From Inia geoffrensis (taxonomy: Eukaryota; Chordata; Mammalia; Artiodactyla; Iniidae): DNA of 64,000 nt. The notes under the pieces are model-generated. The model was not told where the DNA came from, did no database searches, and saw nothing but the letters and a program-made list of their open reading frames with translations. The stretch covers positions 141,163,886-141,227,885 of the forward strand of contig CM070902.1 of NCBI GenBank assembly GCA_036417435.1, in the 5' to 3' direction. Positions 20,535 to 31,700 of this stretch are shown one piece after another. Made by a program: the position numbers and the translations under genes. Within the stretch, counting starts at the first letter, position 1. Each line of letters starts with the position of its first letter.

Positions 20535-20985
20535 TTTTTTTTTTTTTGGAGTATAGTTGCTTTACAATGTTGTGTTAGTTTCTGCTGTACAGCAGAATGA
20601 ATCAGCTATACATATACATATATCCCCTCTCTTTTGGATTTCCTTCCCATTTAGGTCACCACAGAGCATTGAATAGAGTTCCCTGAGCTATACTGTAGGT
20701 TCTCATTAGTTATCTATTAGTTATCTATAGTACATCTATATCTATATAGTATATCTATTTTACATAGTATCAATAATGTACATATGTCAATCCCAGTCTC
20801 CCAATTCATCCCACCCCTTTTTCCCCCTTGGTATCCATACATTTGTTCTCTACATCTGTGTCTCTATTTCTGCTTTGTAAATAAGATCGTCTATACGATT
20901 TTTTTCAGATTCCGCATATATGCGTTAATATACGATATTTGTTATTCTCTTTCTGACTTACTTCACTCTGTATGACAGACTGTAG
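20535..20985 (-). mobile_element. 5'-truncated L1, inverted, 3' end only
   Basis: T-run then GGAGTATAGTTGCTTTACAATGTTGTG (reverse complement of the L1 terminal segment), down to GACTTACTTCACTCTGTATGACAGACT, which corresponds to the very end of ORF2. A TATCTATAGTACATCTATATCT low-complexity insertion (about 20705-20775) is not in the other copies. Confidence 0.85.
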
Positions 20986-21522
20986 AGGGCTTTTCATATT
21001 GTTATCTTGGTTTGTCTGAGCCCTGGGCTTCAGCTCTGTAGAAGATTATTCTATTTGTTCTGTGTCAACCCGATTCTCCACCACAGATTTTGCCTCTGAT
21101 TCTCAATACTTAACCTGGTTTCTCCCAACTTCTGCTGCTTTCATTCTTAGCAGTGGCTCATGACATTGTCACTGATGTGGCTGAATCTTCCTTCTTCTCT
21201 TCTTTAAATTCCCATACCAGATGACTTCCAGTTAAAATAAAAATAATTTAATTGAACAAAAATAAGCTATACTCCCACAAAAGAAAAACAAGAAACAGTT
21301 CCTAGCATAACTTTATATCCTTAACTCATCTTAATTAAACAGATTTTTAAAAATAGATCAATTGGTTTTTCAATTTCATACTCCAGTTTGAGGTTCAAAA
21401 AAACCTACTTTACTATAGGCAACTTTTGAATGTTTTTCTAGAAAAAATATCTACATCACATTCTCCAAGGACCTCAGAGTGCCCATATTTTTTGAGTCAC
21501 CAAATGTGATGAGAAATATGCC
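20986..21522. other. Unrecognised sequence
   Basis: AT-rich; nothing recognised. Confidence 0.4.
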
Positions 21523-21537
21523 TAAGATGTCTTTATT

Positions 21538-21734
21538 TTCTTTTTAACATCTTTATTGGAGTATAATTGCTTTATTATGGTGTGTTAATTTCTGCTTTAT
21601 AACAGTGAATCAGCTATACATATACATATATCCCCATATCTCCTCCCTCTTGCGTCTCCCTCCCATCCTCCCTATCCCACCCCTCTAGGTGGTCACAAAG
21701 CACTGAGCTGATCTCCCTGTGCTATGTGGCTGCT
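21538..21734 (-). mobile_element. Short 5'-truncated L1, inverted, last about 190 bp of 3' UTR
   Basis: From TTTTTAACATCTTTATTGGAG to CTCCCTGTGCTATGTGGC. A 15-bp flank TAAGATGTCTTTATT (21523-21537) recurs with one mismatch at 21735-21749, as a target-site duplication. Confidence 0.88.
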
Positions 21735-21749
21735 TAAGATGTCCTTATT

Positions 21750-22178
21750 AGAACCTCATTGCTAGTTGGAAACCATGACACTGAAATTAAGGGAAGAATT
21801 CTTAGGAATCTCACTGCTTTCTCAGAAGAGACTGCAGTCTTCATTAATAAATGCCTTCATTCTAAGGAAGTGTTTGGGATTTTGAACTTCAGCCTCCCCA
21901 AAGACCACATCTCCCTCTACTTTCTGATTGATGCCAGAGTGTTTCTATTTTTGTACTTGAACTGAAATCATGTTCTCTGCCTACTACCTAGCTTCTGAGC
22001 TCTTTCAACCCTCTCTGCTTCCACTGAGAAGAGAACCATCCTTGGAAATTTACCCTTATCTTCACTGGTGTCCCTTCTGTGCATCAGATGGAGGATTTAC
22101 CTCATGTTTGCGGGGAGCAGGTGGGAGGAGCAGCTGGTGTGAGAAGAAGTGAGCAGCCTGATAACAGTAAAATGGAGG

Positions 22179-22181
<3 letters not shown>
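21750..22181. other. Unrecognised sequence
   Basis: Small frames only; no domain or splice pair seen. Confidence 0.4.

Positions 22182-22214
<33 letters not shown>
22182..22214. repeat. (GT)n microsatellite
   Basis: About 16 uninterrupted GT units. Confidence 0.95.
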
Positions 22215-22217
<3 letters not shown>

Positions 22218-22253
22218 AGAGAGCAAGTGCCACAACATGAAAATTGCCCAAGA

Positions 22254-22617
22254 GGGACTTCCTTAGTGGCGTAGTGGTTAAGAATCTGCCTGCCGATGCA
22301 GGGCACACGGGTTTGAGCCCTGGTCCAGGAAGATCCCACATGTCACGGAGCAACTAAGCCCGTGCGTCACATCTACTGAGTCTGCTCTCTACAGCCGGCG
22401 AGTCACGACTCCTGAGCCCACGTGCCACAGCTACTGAAGCCCACTTGCCTAGAGCCCGTGCTCCGCGACAAGAGAAGCCACCGCAATGAGAAGCCCACAC
22501 ACAGCAACAAAGAGTAAGCCCCACTCGCTGCAACTAGAGAAAGCCCACATGCAGCAATGAAGACCCAACACAGCCAAAAATAAATAAATAAATAAATTTA
22601 TAATTAAAAAAAAGAAA
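22254..22617 (+). mobile_element. CHR-type SINE, long form
   Basis: Starts GGGACTTCCTTAGTGGCGTAG, has B box GGTTTGAGCCC, ACAGCTACTGAAGCCCAC blocks and an AAATAAATAAATAAATTTA tail. Perfect 15-bp duplication GAAAATTGCCCAAGA at 22239-22253 and 22618-22632. Confidence 0.93.
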
Positions 22618-22632
22618 GAAAATTGCCCAAGA

Positions 22633-23250
22633 AATTGTAAACCTTGCAGTCTGTTCTCCAGAGCTAACGATACAGTAAATATGCCAGGTGAAAAATCAGT
22701 AAGACCCTAGACATCATGAAAATCAGAAGAGGATTAATACCTACTAAGGCAAAGCAATTTACCATGAATTTCAATGATAGATTATAACATCACACTTTTG
22801 GTTGTTTCTTTTCGTTATAATTCCATTTAAATATTTAATTTCTCTGTGAATATTTAGTGTACCCTTATTCTGTGTCAGGTCCTGTCACAGGCTCTGCGGA
22901 TGGCCGGGAGCAAGGCAAAGAATCTGCTCTCATGGACTTTACTGATTTTCTTTAAATGAAAGAACACTGAGACTATTTTTTGCTTTCATATAATGAAGTA
23001 AGTATCATCACTGTATTTCACTTCAGTTATTAACAAATTATTTTAACATTTGGTCTGTTGCAACAATGCATTTTATAGAGCTATCTAATTTAAATGATGT
23101 ATAATAATATATATTCTTAATTATATATATAATACATATAATTATACATATATACTTTGCATTTTCAAGTGCAAAAGGAATTATAATATATTTTCCCTCA
23201 CCAAAAATGTATCTCTTTTCATTCCATATCAGTACATAGAGAGCTCCTTT
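22633..23250. other. Unrecognised AT-rich sequence
   Basis: Includes an AT-only patch (about 23098-23155). The right part may already belong to the old L1 that follows. Confidence 0.4.
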
Positions 23251-24100
23251 TAATAGCTGCATAGGATTCCAGTGTGTAAATATTCTGTATTTTATTTAAC
23301 CAGTTCCTACTGGTGGACATTTAGGTCCTTTACAATCTTCCCAAGTAAGGCAAAGATGAATATCCTTGGACATGCATCATTTGGCAAATGTTCACATGCA
23401 TTGTAAGATACGTTTCTGGAAGTGGAATTTTGGGGTCAAAGTTATGTGTCCTGACACTTTTGATATATATTGTCAAATTGCTCTCAGTTTAAGTTGTACC
23501 ATTTCACACTTAGTAATATGTAACCACCTCTTTCCTCAAAACCTTGATCAAAGCATGTGTTATCAAAGTTTTTGATTTTTGTCAATCCGATAGGTAGAAA
23601 ATGATACCTCTTGGTAGCTTTAATTTGTATTTCTCTTATTATGAGCAAGACTGATCATCTTTTCATATGTTTAGAGTTATTCGTATTTCCTTTTGTATAG
23701 ACTGTTCATGATCATTGCCAGCTTTTCTACTGGGTTACTGTTTGATGTTATTGACCAATATATATAGTGGAATTTAGCCCTAGTCTAATGCAAAATATAT
23801 TGCAAATATTTTACCTAGTTTGCTGTTTGTCTTTTAAGCTTGTTTTGGTATTTTGTTCTGTCTTGTTTTTGCTGTGCCGAGTTTTTATGTAGTTGAACTT
23901 TACCACCTTTCATTTTATGTTCTCTAAGCTTTGTGTTATATTTAGAAAGCCCTTCTTACTTCAAAATTATAAAGATAATTCTCTCATGTTTTCTTTTCAT
24001 GCTCTCAAGGCTTTTGTTTTGTTTTTAGCATTTAAATATTTAAGAATTCTGGAATTTATTTTGGTGTAAGGTATGATACAAAGACAAAGGGAATTGTATT
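23251..24100 (-). mobile_element. Old L1, inverted, ORF2 C-terminal region
   Basis: Reverse-strand ORF2 themes in order: GGACATTTAGGTCCTTT, GGAAGTGGAATTTTGGGGTCAAAG, GTACCATTTCACACTTAG, GTAGCTTTAATTTGTATTTCTCTTATTATGAG, and GAATTTATTTTGGTGTAAGGTATG. Highly diverged (L1M-like), all frames broken. Confidence 0.8.
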
Positions 24101-24330
24101 GGTTGAGTCTAAGTTCAGCTGAGAATAGTAAACATAAGGTAATGGAGTATTAAACAAAGTTGAGGTTTATATTTCTCTCCCGTGGAGGTAGTATAGGTCC
24201 AAGGCTTGTATGATATTTCATGATATGAAGGATTCATGCCTTTTTCATCTCATTGCTTCACTATGAGGAAGTTCCTTTTCCAAGGTCACTTTATAGTCCA
24301 AGATGGTTATTGGAGCTCCAGCTAAAACAT
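24101..24330. other. Probable ancient repeat, class not assigned
   Basis: AGCTGAGAATAGTAAACATAAGG, GAGGTTTATATTTCTCTCCC and CCAAGATGGTTATTGGAGCTCCAGC resemble a widely dispersed mammalian repeat that I cannot name with certainty. It separates two inverted old L1 pieces. Confidence 0.4.
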
Positions 24331-26789
24331 CTGGGTGATTTTCTTTAGTGGTATGCTTGTGTTCTTTTCTTTCTAGTTTTTGTTGATCTCTTGTAGGTTT
24401 TTGATTTGTGGTTATCATAGGGTTCATATATGCTGACCGAAAACTATATCTATTGTTTTAAACTGGTAGTCATTTGAGTTCAAATATATTTTAAAAGATT
24501 TACAATTTTTTTACTCCCCTTCCCCATGTTTTGTTTTTGATGTCATATTTTACATCTTCATGTTTATCCCTTCATTATTATTGTAATTATAGTTGCTTTT
24601 ATAATATTTTGTCTTTTAATCTTCATACTAGCTTATTTAAGTGGTTGATCCACAGTCTCTACTGTATATTTGCCTTTCTAGTGGGATATTTTCCTTTCCT
24701 ATAGATTCTTACTTATTGTTGTAGCCTTTTCTTTTCCAATTAGAGAAGACCCTTTAACAATTTTTTTTAGAGTAGGTTTAGTATTGATGAAGTCATTTAG
24801 TGTCTGCTTGTCTGAGAAGTTCTTTACTTCTCCTTTAATTCTAAATGGTAATCTTGCTGGGTAGGGTATACTGGGAAAAGCCATTTCAGCACTTTAAATA
24901 TATCAGGTCACTCCCTTCTGGCCTGACAAGTTTCTGCAGAAAAATCAGCTGATAATCTTGTTGGCATTCCCTGTATATGACTCTGTTTTTCTCTTGCTGC
25001 CTCTAGAATTCTCTTTGTCTTTAACTTTTGCATTTTAAATGATAAAATGTTGTGGTGTGGGTCTATTTGTGTTCACCTTGTTTGGGACTATCTGTGCTTC
25101 TTGTGCCTGGATATACTTCCTTTTTCATTTTTGGGAAATTTTCAGCCATAATTTCATCAAATATATTTTGACCACCTTTTCTCTCTCTTCTCCTTCTGGG
25201 ACCGCTATAATGCAAATGTTGGTATGCTTGATGTTGTCTCATAGATATGTTCTCATTTGTTCAGTTTGTTTTTCTTTTTGCTGTTCTTCTGACTTGGTGA
25301 TTTCTATTTTTCTATCTTCTAGATCACTTATGCGTTTTTCTATATCACTAGCCTCCTGTTAATTCCTTCTAGTGCATTTTTCATTTCAGTTATTGCATTC
25401 TTCAGTTCTGACTGGTCCTTTTTTTAATTTTCTAGTTCCCTATAGAAATTCTCACTGTGTTCATCTAGTCTTTTCCCTAATTTAGTTAACATTCTTATTA
25501 CTAATGCTTCAAACTCTTTATCTGGTAAATAATTTTTTCATTAGTTGTTTTTTCAAGGTTTTTTTCTTGGTCTTCCATTTGAAACAAATTCCTCTGTCTT
25601 CTCATTTTGTTTAACTTTCTCTGTCTCTATGAAACTAGGTGAAACAGTTACCTGTTCCAGTCTTGAAGGGATGTCCTTGTGTGGGAGCAACCCTATACAG
25701 TCTGTGGGTGCCCAGTGGCTTTGGTGGGAGCCCTGGATCTGATGTGAGCACAAATCTCATCTTTGCCCAGGGTGTGCTGGCAGCTATCACCTTGGTAGGT
25801 GGCATGACTGGAGGTGGAGGGACTAGAGCCAGAGCCAGGTGTGAGCTGGAGCTTCTCCTCTGTTCAGTGGCCAGCACCACCCTAACGGAGCTGGTGTTGG
25901 GTCCCACGTTGCTGGAGCAGAAGCCCTGAGGGGTGGATTCGGGCTGGCTCTATTTCCTTGAAGTGTGTGCTCTCCCCGCTCTGAGCACTGGCATCCTCAC
26001 CCCAGAGGGGAGCAGTGCTGGGGCAAGAGGAGCTGGAGTGGCTGCTCAGCATAGGCTGGAGCATGAGCTGTAATGGTCCTGGCACTGGTCAGAGATCTGG
26101 ACTGTTCCTGATGTGCTGCCTTTGCAAACACCAGTAATGGCTGCCCTTGCCCTGTTCAGACACCATGCCAGGCCCAAGGTGGCTCTGTCTCTTACAACTG
26201 CACACTCCCCTTGGCTTCAGTAGCCCTTGCCCCAGTTGGAGTTGTACCGTGGAACATGTGGGGCTGGAGTGGGCACTCAGCTCAGGCTGGGGCTCACGCT
26301 AGGACCATCATGGGAAACCAGCCACAGTCCTGGGCAGTTTCAATCTGCTTCCTCTGCCTTGTTTCAGGTGTAAGCAAGCATGTATGCTCTCTTCATGAGC
26401 AGAGTCTAGGGTTCTTACAGCCCCACTGTCAGTTCCACTGGTTTTCACCAGCTAAGGGGACTCATCCTCTCCATGTTGGACCCCAGGGCTGAGGCACCTA
26501 ATATGTGGTTGGAAGCAATTACTCCCCAGGGAGGATCACTGAACTTGTATATTCATCCTCCTTTTCTGTGTCTTCTCCTATAGGGGCGCAGGTCCTGACC
26601 TGATAGCTTCTCTTCTCTTACTGCCTGATTCTGTGTGGCTCTTTCTTAGAGCCTTGGTTTCATAATAGTTTTTCTGCCAGTCTCTAGTTAGTTTTCAGTG
26701 AGAATTGTTCCACATAGAGATGTATTTTTGATGTGTTCGTATGGGGAGGTGAGCTCTGTGTCCTCTTACTCTGCCATCTTGATCTCCCA
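24331..26789 (-). mobile_element. Old L1, inverted, 5' half including its 5' end
   Basis: The minus strand begins near 26789 with GAGATCAAGATGGCAGAGTAAGAGG..., a typical L1 start, then a GC-richer 5' UTR (to about 25640) and a broken ORF1-like region (about 24700-25550, reverse complement of coiled-coil-rich text such as CTTCAAACTCTTTATCTGG and GATTTCTATTTTTCTATCTTCTAGATC). Degraded, no intact frame. Subfamily looks like L1M. Confidence 0.75.
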
Positions 26790-26922
26790 CCTTAATTATC
26801 TTGACTGTGGTGATTACTTCACAATGTATATGTATATCAAAATATCAAGTTGTACATATTAAATATACACATTTTTTGCCCAATTATACCTTAATAAAAC
26901 TGAGAAAAAAAAGAAAAAAGGT
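26790..26922 (+). mobile_element. Old L1 3' terminus fragment
   Basis: GATTACTTCACAATGTATATGTATATCAAAATATCAAGTTGTAC...CCAATTATACCTTAATAAAACTG plus A-rich tail matches the L1MA/L1MB 3' terminus, in opposite orientation to its neighbours. Confidence 0.75.
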
Positions 26923-27253
26923 TGATGAGTGGCTATTAGGTGTACAGATACTCTATTTTTTATATTCATTGTGGATTGCATCCCTTACTATGATAGAATA
27001 TTCTCCTTGCTTTATTTTTAGTTAAATATTTCTGGCCTTGAATTCAACTGGGTCTGACTGTTAAGATCATGACCCCTTCTTTCCTTAGGTTTACATTTGC
27101 CTGTCCTATTTTTGTCCATTATTTCACTTTCAACCTTTTTGGATCATCTTTAAAGTTGTTCCTCTTATACCTCAGCTTATTTGAGTCCAATCAGATTTTT
27201 CTTCCTCCCTTTTTTTTGAATGAGTTTCCTTAGCTGATGTATTTTGTCAGTTC

Positions 27254-27600
27254 TGTTTTGTTTGTTTGTTTGTTTGTTTTGGCTGCCTTGGATCTTTGTT
27301 ACTCTGTGTGGACTCTCTCTAGTTGCAGCAAGTGGGGCTACTCTTCATTGCAGTGCATGGGCTTCTCATTGTGGTGGCTTCTCATTGAGGAGCAGGGCTC
27401 TAGGTGAGCAGGCTTCAGTAGTTGTGGCTCACGGGCTCAGTAGTTGCGGCACATGAGGTCTAGAGCACAGACTCAGTAATTGTGGTGCATGGGCTTAGTT
27501 GCTCTGCAGCATGTGGGATCTTCCCGGACCAGGGATCCAACATGTGTCTCCTGCACCGGCAGGTAGATTCTCAATCACTGCATCACCAGGGATGTCCCCT
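27254..27600 (-). mobile_element. CHR-type SINE, long form, inverted
   Basis: (GTTT)n tail side, then the reverse complement of the CHR body (GTAGTTGTGGCTCACGGGCTC, GTGGGATCTTCCCGGACCAGGG), ending at CACCAGGGATGTCCC. More diverged than other copies. Confidence 0.9.
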
Positions 27601-28477
27601 GTTTTTTTGTTTTATATTTCACTCTGTTTTGGTAGCTTAAAACACTCACAATGACCTCCCTTCACTTTCTAAGTGTTTCTTTTGATGATTTGGAAGGTTT
27701 GCATTTTGTTCAACTAGTATTTTTTATTATTATTAATTTTTAATTAAAACTTTATTAAATACTCTTAATCATATATTTCTTTAGGAAATATCTCTTGACT
27801 CTACTATAAACAGTGACAAAGTTAGTGTATTTCCACTTCTTCTGACTATCTTTACCCAAACTTTGGGTTTTAGTTGTTTATATTCTTTTTCTAAGTCTTT
27901 ACCTTTAAGTGTATTACATATTTCTTGACTAACTTTAAATGATATCTTTTGACTTTTGGCTTTCAAATGTAATTATACTTCAATATGTAATTATACTAGC
28001 CCCTCACTTAAAAATTCCTAGACTTATTTTAGTTTTAGTCCTGTGGCTGCAGTCAATGCTTACAGTCAGTCTTTTTATTGGAGGTTCTCTATTCATCTCT
28101 CAGTTGGTTTCAGTTTGTTCTTTAATAGCATCTTCCAGAAAGATTCAGGGATGAATGTATTCTTTGAATTTTTGAAAGCCTAAAAACGTTTTCTGTTATC
28201 TCTATATTTGAAGCTTGTTTGGTCAGGAATTAAATCTTTGGGTTACCTTTTCTTTCTTAAGGGTTTTTCAGGTATTTCACAATTATGTATTTGTGTTGAA
28301 TGTTGCTGAGAACTCAAAGTTGATCCTGAATTTTCCCCTTATAGATGGATTTTTCCTTCCTGCCTCAATGGCTAAAGGATTCTTTATTTGAAGTCATTTC
28401 AATTTACATGGATATGTTTGGCTGTTAAGCTTTGCGTGTGTCAATTTTTTTTAGACAGTGTTATCCTTCTGTCTTTA

Positions 28478-28705
28478 TTTATTTTTATTTTTATTTTATT
28501 TTATTTTTTTTTTGTGGTACGCGGGCCTCTCACTGTCGTGGCCTCTCCCGTTGCAGAGCACAGGCTCCAGACGCGCAGGCTCAGCGGCCACGGCTCACGG
28601 GCCCAGCCACTCCACGGCATGTGGGATCATCCCGGACTGGGGCACGAACCCGTGTCCCCTGCATCGGCAGGCGGACCCTCAACCACTGTGCCACCAGGGA
28701 AGCCC
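28478..28705 (-). mobile_element. CHR-type SINE, short form, inverted
   Basis: T tail, GGTACGCGGGCCTCTCACTG..., ending CACCAGGGAAGCCC. B box is visible as GGGGCACGAACCCG on the plus strand. 11-bp duplication TTCTGTCTTTA at 28467-28477 and 28706-28716. Still rich in CpG, so fairly young. Confidence 0.93.
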
Positions 28706-29270
28706 TTCTGTCTTTAGATTTAAATCTTCTTTGATTTGTTCTTTGCTTTTTGACATAAGTTTTAAAAATTTTACTTTGTTCTCTTATTTAGAGACACCAA
28801 ACACCTATGGTAGAATCTCCTTTGTCTTTATGATCAGTCATTTTCTCTATTCTTTATTTGCATTTTTTCCCACTTTTCTCATTCCTGTCTTCCGTGTTCC
28901 TTACTGTGTTTCCGCAGTGTTTCACTGTCTCAAAATGTGTGTCATTTTTGTGGTGATTTTTTTTTCTTCTTTTACATCTTTCCTAAGATCTGCCAGGTCA
29001 GTTTCATCTCTTTCTGGTATCTTGCCAGCTTTTCTAAGCTCTCGTATCTTTGCTTTGAGTTCTTATTTTATAAAAGCCTTCATTAGTTATTTAAGATTTC
29101 TTTGATGTCATATAGAGAGTTTTGGTCACAATTTTCATTGGCTTTGGGCTACACTTATCTGGTGTTTGAGCTTCATGTATGACTTTTTTCCCTGCCACTT
29201 TCTTCCTTTTTTTTTTAAAATGTAGTACCTTAGTACAGATCTTGTGGTGACACATTTTAATTATTGATGA

Positions 29271-29576
29271 TGTTTGAGTAAGGAAGGTTCTTCTTGGATC
29301 AGCACTTTGTGGGAGATTTGTACTATAGGCTGTGTTCCAGAGTTGCAGGCTTGCAAAGATGATGTATCTGTGAGATTACTCATTCAAAACCACCTCCTCT
29401 GTTTATTCTCTGTCAGAGAAGTTCCCTAACAAATGATGGTAGGCTTTGTACTTCCAAGTTGCTCCATTAGTGTGGAGAACTCTGCTACATTGGTTTTGTC
29501 TGAGATGTTTCCCTGCGGGCATTTTCTTCTTCCCATTCCTCTGTTTGAACTTCAGAGAATTTGATGGTTGAAAGAG
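29271..29576. other. Unrecognised sequence
   Basis: Nothing recognised. Confidence 0.4.
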
Positions 29577-29800
29577 GCAAAATAGAGTAGTTGTTAGAGG
29601 TCAGGCTCTGGAGCCAGGTTGCCAGAATTTGATTCCTGGCTCCTTTATTAACTAGCTGTATGAACTTGGGCAAGTTACTTAGCTTTTCAGTGCCTCATTT
29701 TCCTCATCTGTGAAAGAAACCACAATAGTACTGATCTTGTGGGGTTTAAGAGACTATAAGATGCATTAAGGTGTTTAGTAGAAGGCCAGGCAAAAAGAGA
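29577..29800 (+). mobile_element. MIR SINE
   Basis: AGTAGTTGTTAGAGGTCAGGCTCTGGAGCCAGGTTGCC, ATTAACTAGCTGTATGAACTTGGGCAAGTTACTTAGC, GTGCCTCATTTTCCTCATCTGTGAAA and the distal part follow MIR order over nearly full length. Confidence 0.92.
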
Positions 29801-31190
29801 AAATCCAACTCTATTATCATTTAAAAGCTGGAACTATAGAATAAATGGTTTCCTTTTCTACTTTAGACTTGCTGCTCTCATTCTTTTCCCGTTCTTCATC
29901 CTGTTCTGCAGTGTTTGGAAAACATTTCCGTTTTGACTGGAAGCAATTTGGACATTTTTCCTTGAACCTGTCTCAGCTGACAACCCCAGCTCTGTTGCTA
30001 AGCTGACTACGAACGGTTATGAAGTTATCTACAAAATAGAGAAGTTCACTCTCAAATGATTTTGCACCTCCTTAGAAGTACAAGTCTCTTTTTTGCTCAT
30101 ATGCTCCCTCTCTTGGGCATTCTCTTTACAATAGAGGATACTTTCTCATTAACAGAGACATAAAATGTGGCTAACAGATTTCATTTAACAGTAAAAAACA
30201 AAACAAAACACTTTTTTCATCTGAGTGCTCAAAAACAAATTTTGAGAAAAATACTCTCACACAAAACATGGTTATACACTAAAAGGTTAAGGATAGTAAT
30301 CTCTTGGTGGTAGGAACATGTGTTTTAATTTTAATTTTGCTTGTTTGTAATGTCTAATGTTCCACAGCGCACACATATGGCTTTTGAAAAAAACTTTTAC
30401 AGTAAAAGAAATCTGCAGATAAGATCAAAATCATGGTTATTACATGGTAGTTCTATTTAAATAAAAAAAATTTATATAATTTGAACTTGATCTTAAGAGA
30501 GGGAAACAAAAATTCTTTAGTCTGGAGACAGAATACAATGAAATTAAATTTTACTAGATTCTCATTTTTTTCCTCTTAAATTAAATATAGATGCTTGGAT
30601 TGAAAATGACAATAATTTTTGTCATTTTGTAACATTACCAAAATAATTGTTCCCCTATATTGACATGAATAATTCCAATGATCGTATATTAGAGTTTTGT
30701 CTTTATGGGGCAGTGCATGATAAATGAGAAATTCCTGATAATTTTATTTAAGGAGGAAGAAAGCTCAAAAATGGGCTTTGTAAATACAGACTCCACAGTG
30801 GAGGTGGGAGAGATTATGGCAGGACCTTGAATGCCTGGACTTATGTTTTGGATGGAAATCTTTCTTAAAGGCAATAGTAAATCATTGAAAATTATTAATT
30901 AAGGGAGAGTATATAATCACAGGAAATGAAGCATACTTTTCTTATGTAATTATTATTCAATTATTTTGTTTTGACATCCCCAAAGTGAACTACCTTTGTA
31001 ACATGGGTACGTGTTCAGAAATGGAATGCGTGAGAGCACTTCATTGGGTCCAAATGAATGTAATCCTGAAAAAAGTAACATTGTTTGAGGCCTGTGATAT
31101 TGCATAGTCAATTTTGCCACTTTTTCAAACTATGGTAATTGCCGTTCTAATTATGATCCACTGCACTCATCTGAGAGTAGTAGGTTTCTG
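29801..31190. other. Unrecognised sequence
   Basis: No gene seen. A segment at about 30810-30900 (GCAGGACCTTGAATGCCTGG ... GCAATAGTAAATCATTGAAA) resembles a known dispersed mammalian repeat that I cannot name. Confidence 0.4.
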
Positions 31191-31194
31191 GGAA

Positions 31195-31400
31195 AGAGAA
31201 TAAATTTTGGAGACAGATTACTATTTGAATATTAACTTTTTCATTTTCTTAATTTTATTATTTGGGGCAAGTGACTTAAATCTCTGTGTTTCAGTTTCTT
31301 CATCTTTAAAATGTGGAAGTAATGTCCATCTCACAGGGTTGTTGAGAGTTGAGATGATATCTATAAGGCACTTAATACAATACCTGCTAGATATAACATG
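31195..31400 (+). mobile_element. MIR SINE, diverged
   Basis: GGGGCAAGTGACTTAAATCTCTGTGTTTCAGTTTCTTCATCTTTAAAATG, then CACAGGGTTGTTGAGAGTTGAGATGATATCTATAAGGCACTTAATA follow MIR. Confidence 0.85.
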
Positions 31401-31555
31401 TTAAAAGGATTAAGAATAATTCCAAACCAAAAAACCCTAAACCAAAGAACCTGAGGAGGAAGTTTTATAAATCAGGGAAATTTAATACAGTGCCCTTCTT
31501 TTATTTTCCAGGTACAGAGACACTTGCCCTTAACACATTGTACAGAAATAATTCC

Positions 31556-31700
31556 TGTGCCTATCTCCCCTCTTCAGACTGTAAGATTTTCAAGAGTAGG
31601 GAGAATGCCCTTATTTTTTATACTGTTGCCTAGGACAGTTGCCAGCACGCAACACATAATCGATATTTGCTGCATTGAACTGAGCTTGACTGCCATTTAC
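31556..31700 (+). mobile_element. L2 LINE, 3' terminus
   Basis: CTCTTCAGACTGTAAGATTTTCAAGAGTAGGGAGAATG, then CCAGCACGCAACACATAATCGATATTTGCTGCATTGA match the L2 3' end with heavy divergence. Confidence 0.7.

Larger units (their letters stand above)
26923..29270 (-). mobile_element. Ancient L1M or HAL1-like LINE, inverted, interrupted by two SINEs
   Basis: T-rich plus strand with LINE-like phrases such as ATTCAACTGGGTCTGACTGTTAAGATCATG, CTCAGTTGGTTTCAGTTTGTTC and CATCTTTCCTAAGATCTGCC. Divergence is too high to define domains or borders. The two CHR SINEs at 27254-27600 and 28478-28705 inserted later. Assignment is by style of sequence and is tentative. Confidence 0.4.

Noticed and set aside
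24101..24330. Naming this segment as a specific DNA transposon or LTR
   Set aside because: Resemblance is from memory of dispersed repeats and not strong enough to assign a family.
28388..29105. Frames of 109-215 codons on the plus strand, some rich in Arg/Pro/Ala
   Set aside because: They read through an inverted CHR SINE into T-rich LINE-like sequence; the same Arg/Pro-rich peptide recurs at other CHR copies (for example 44108-44428 and 47037-47345).
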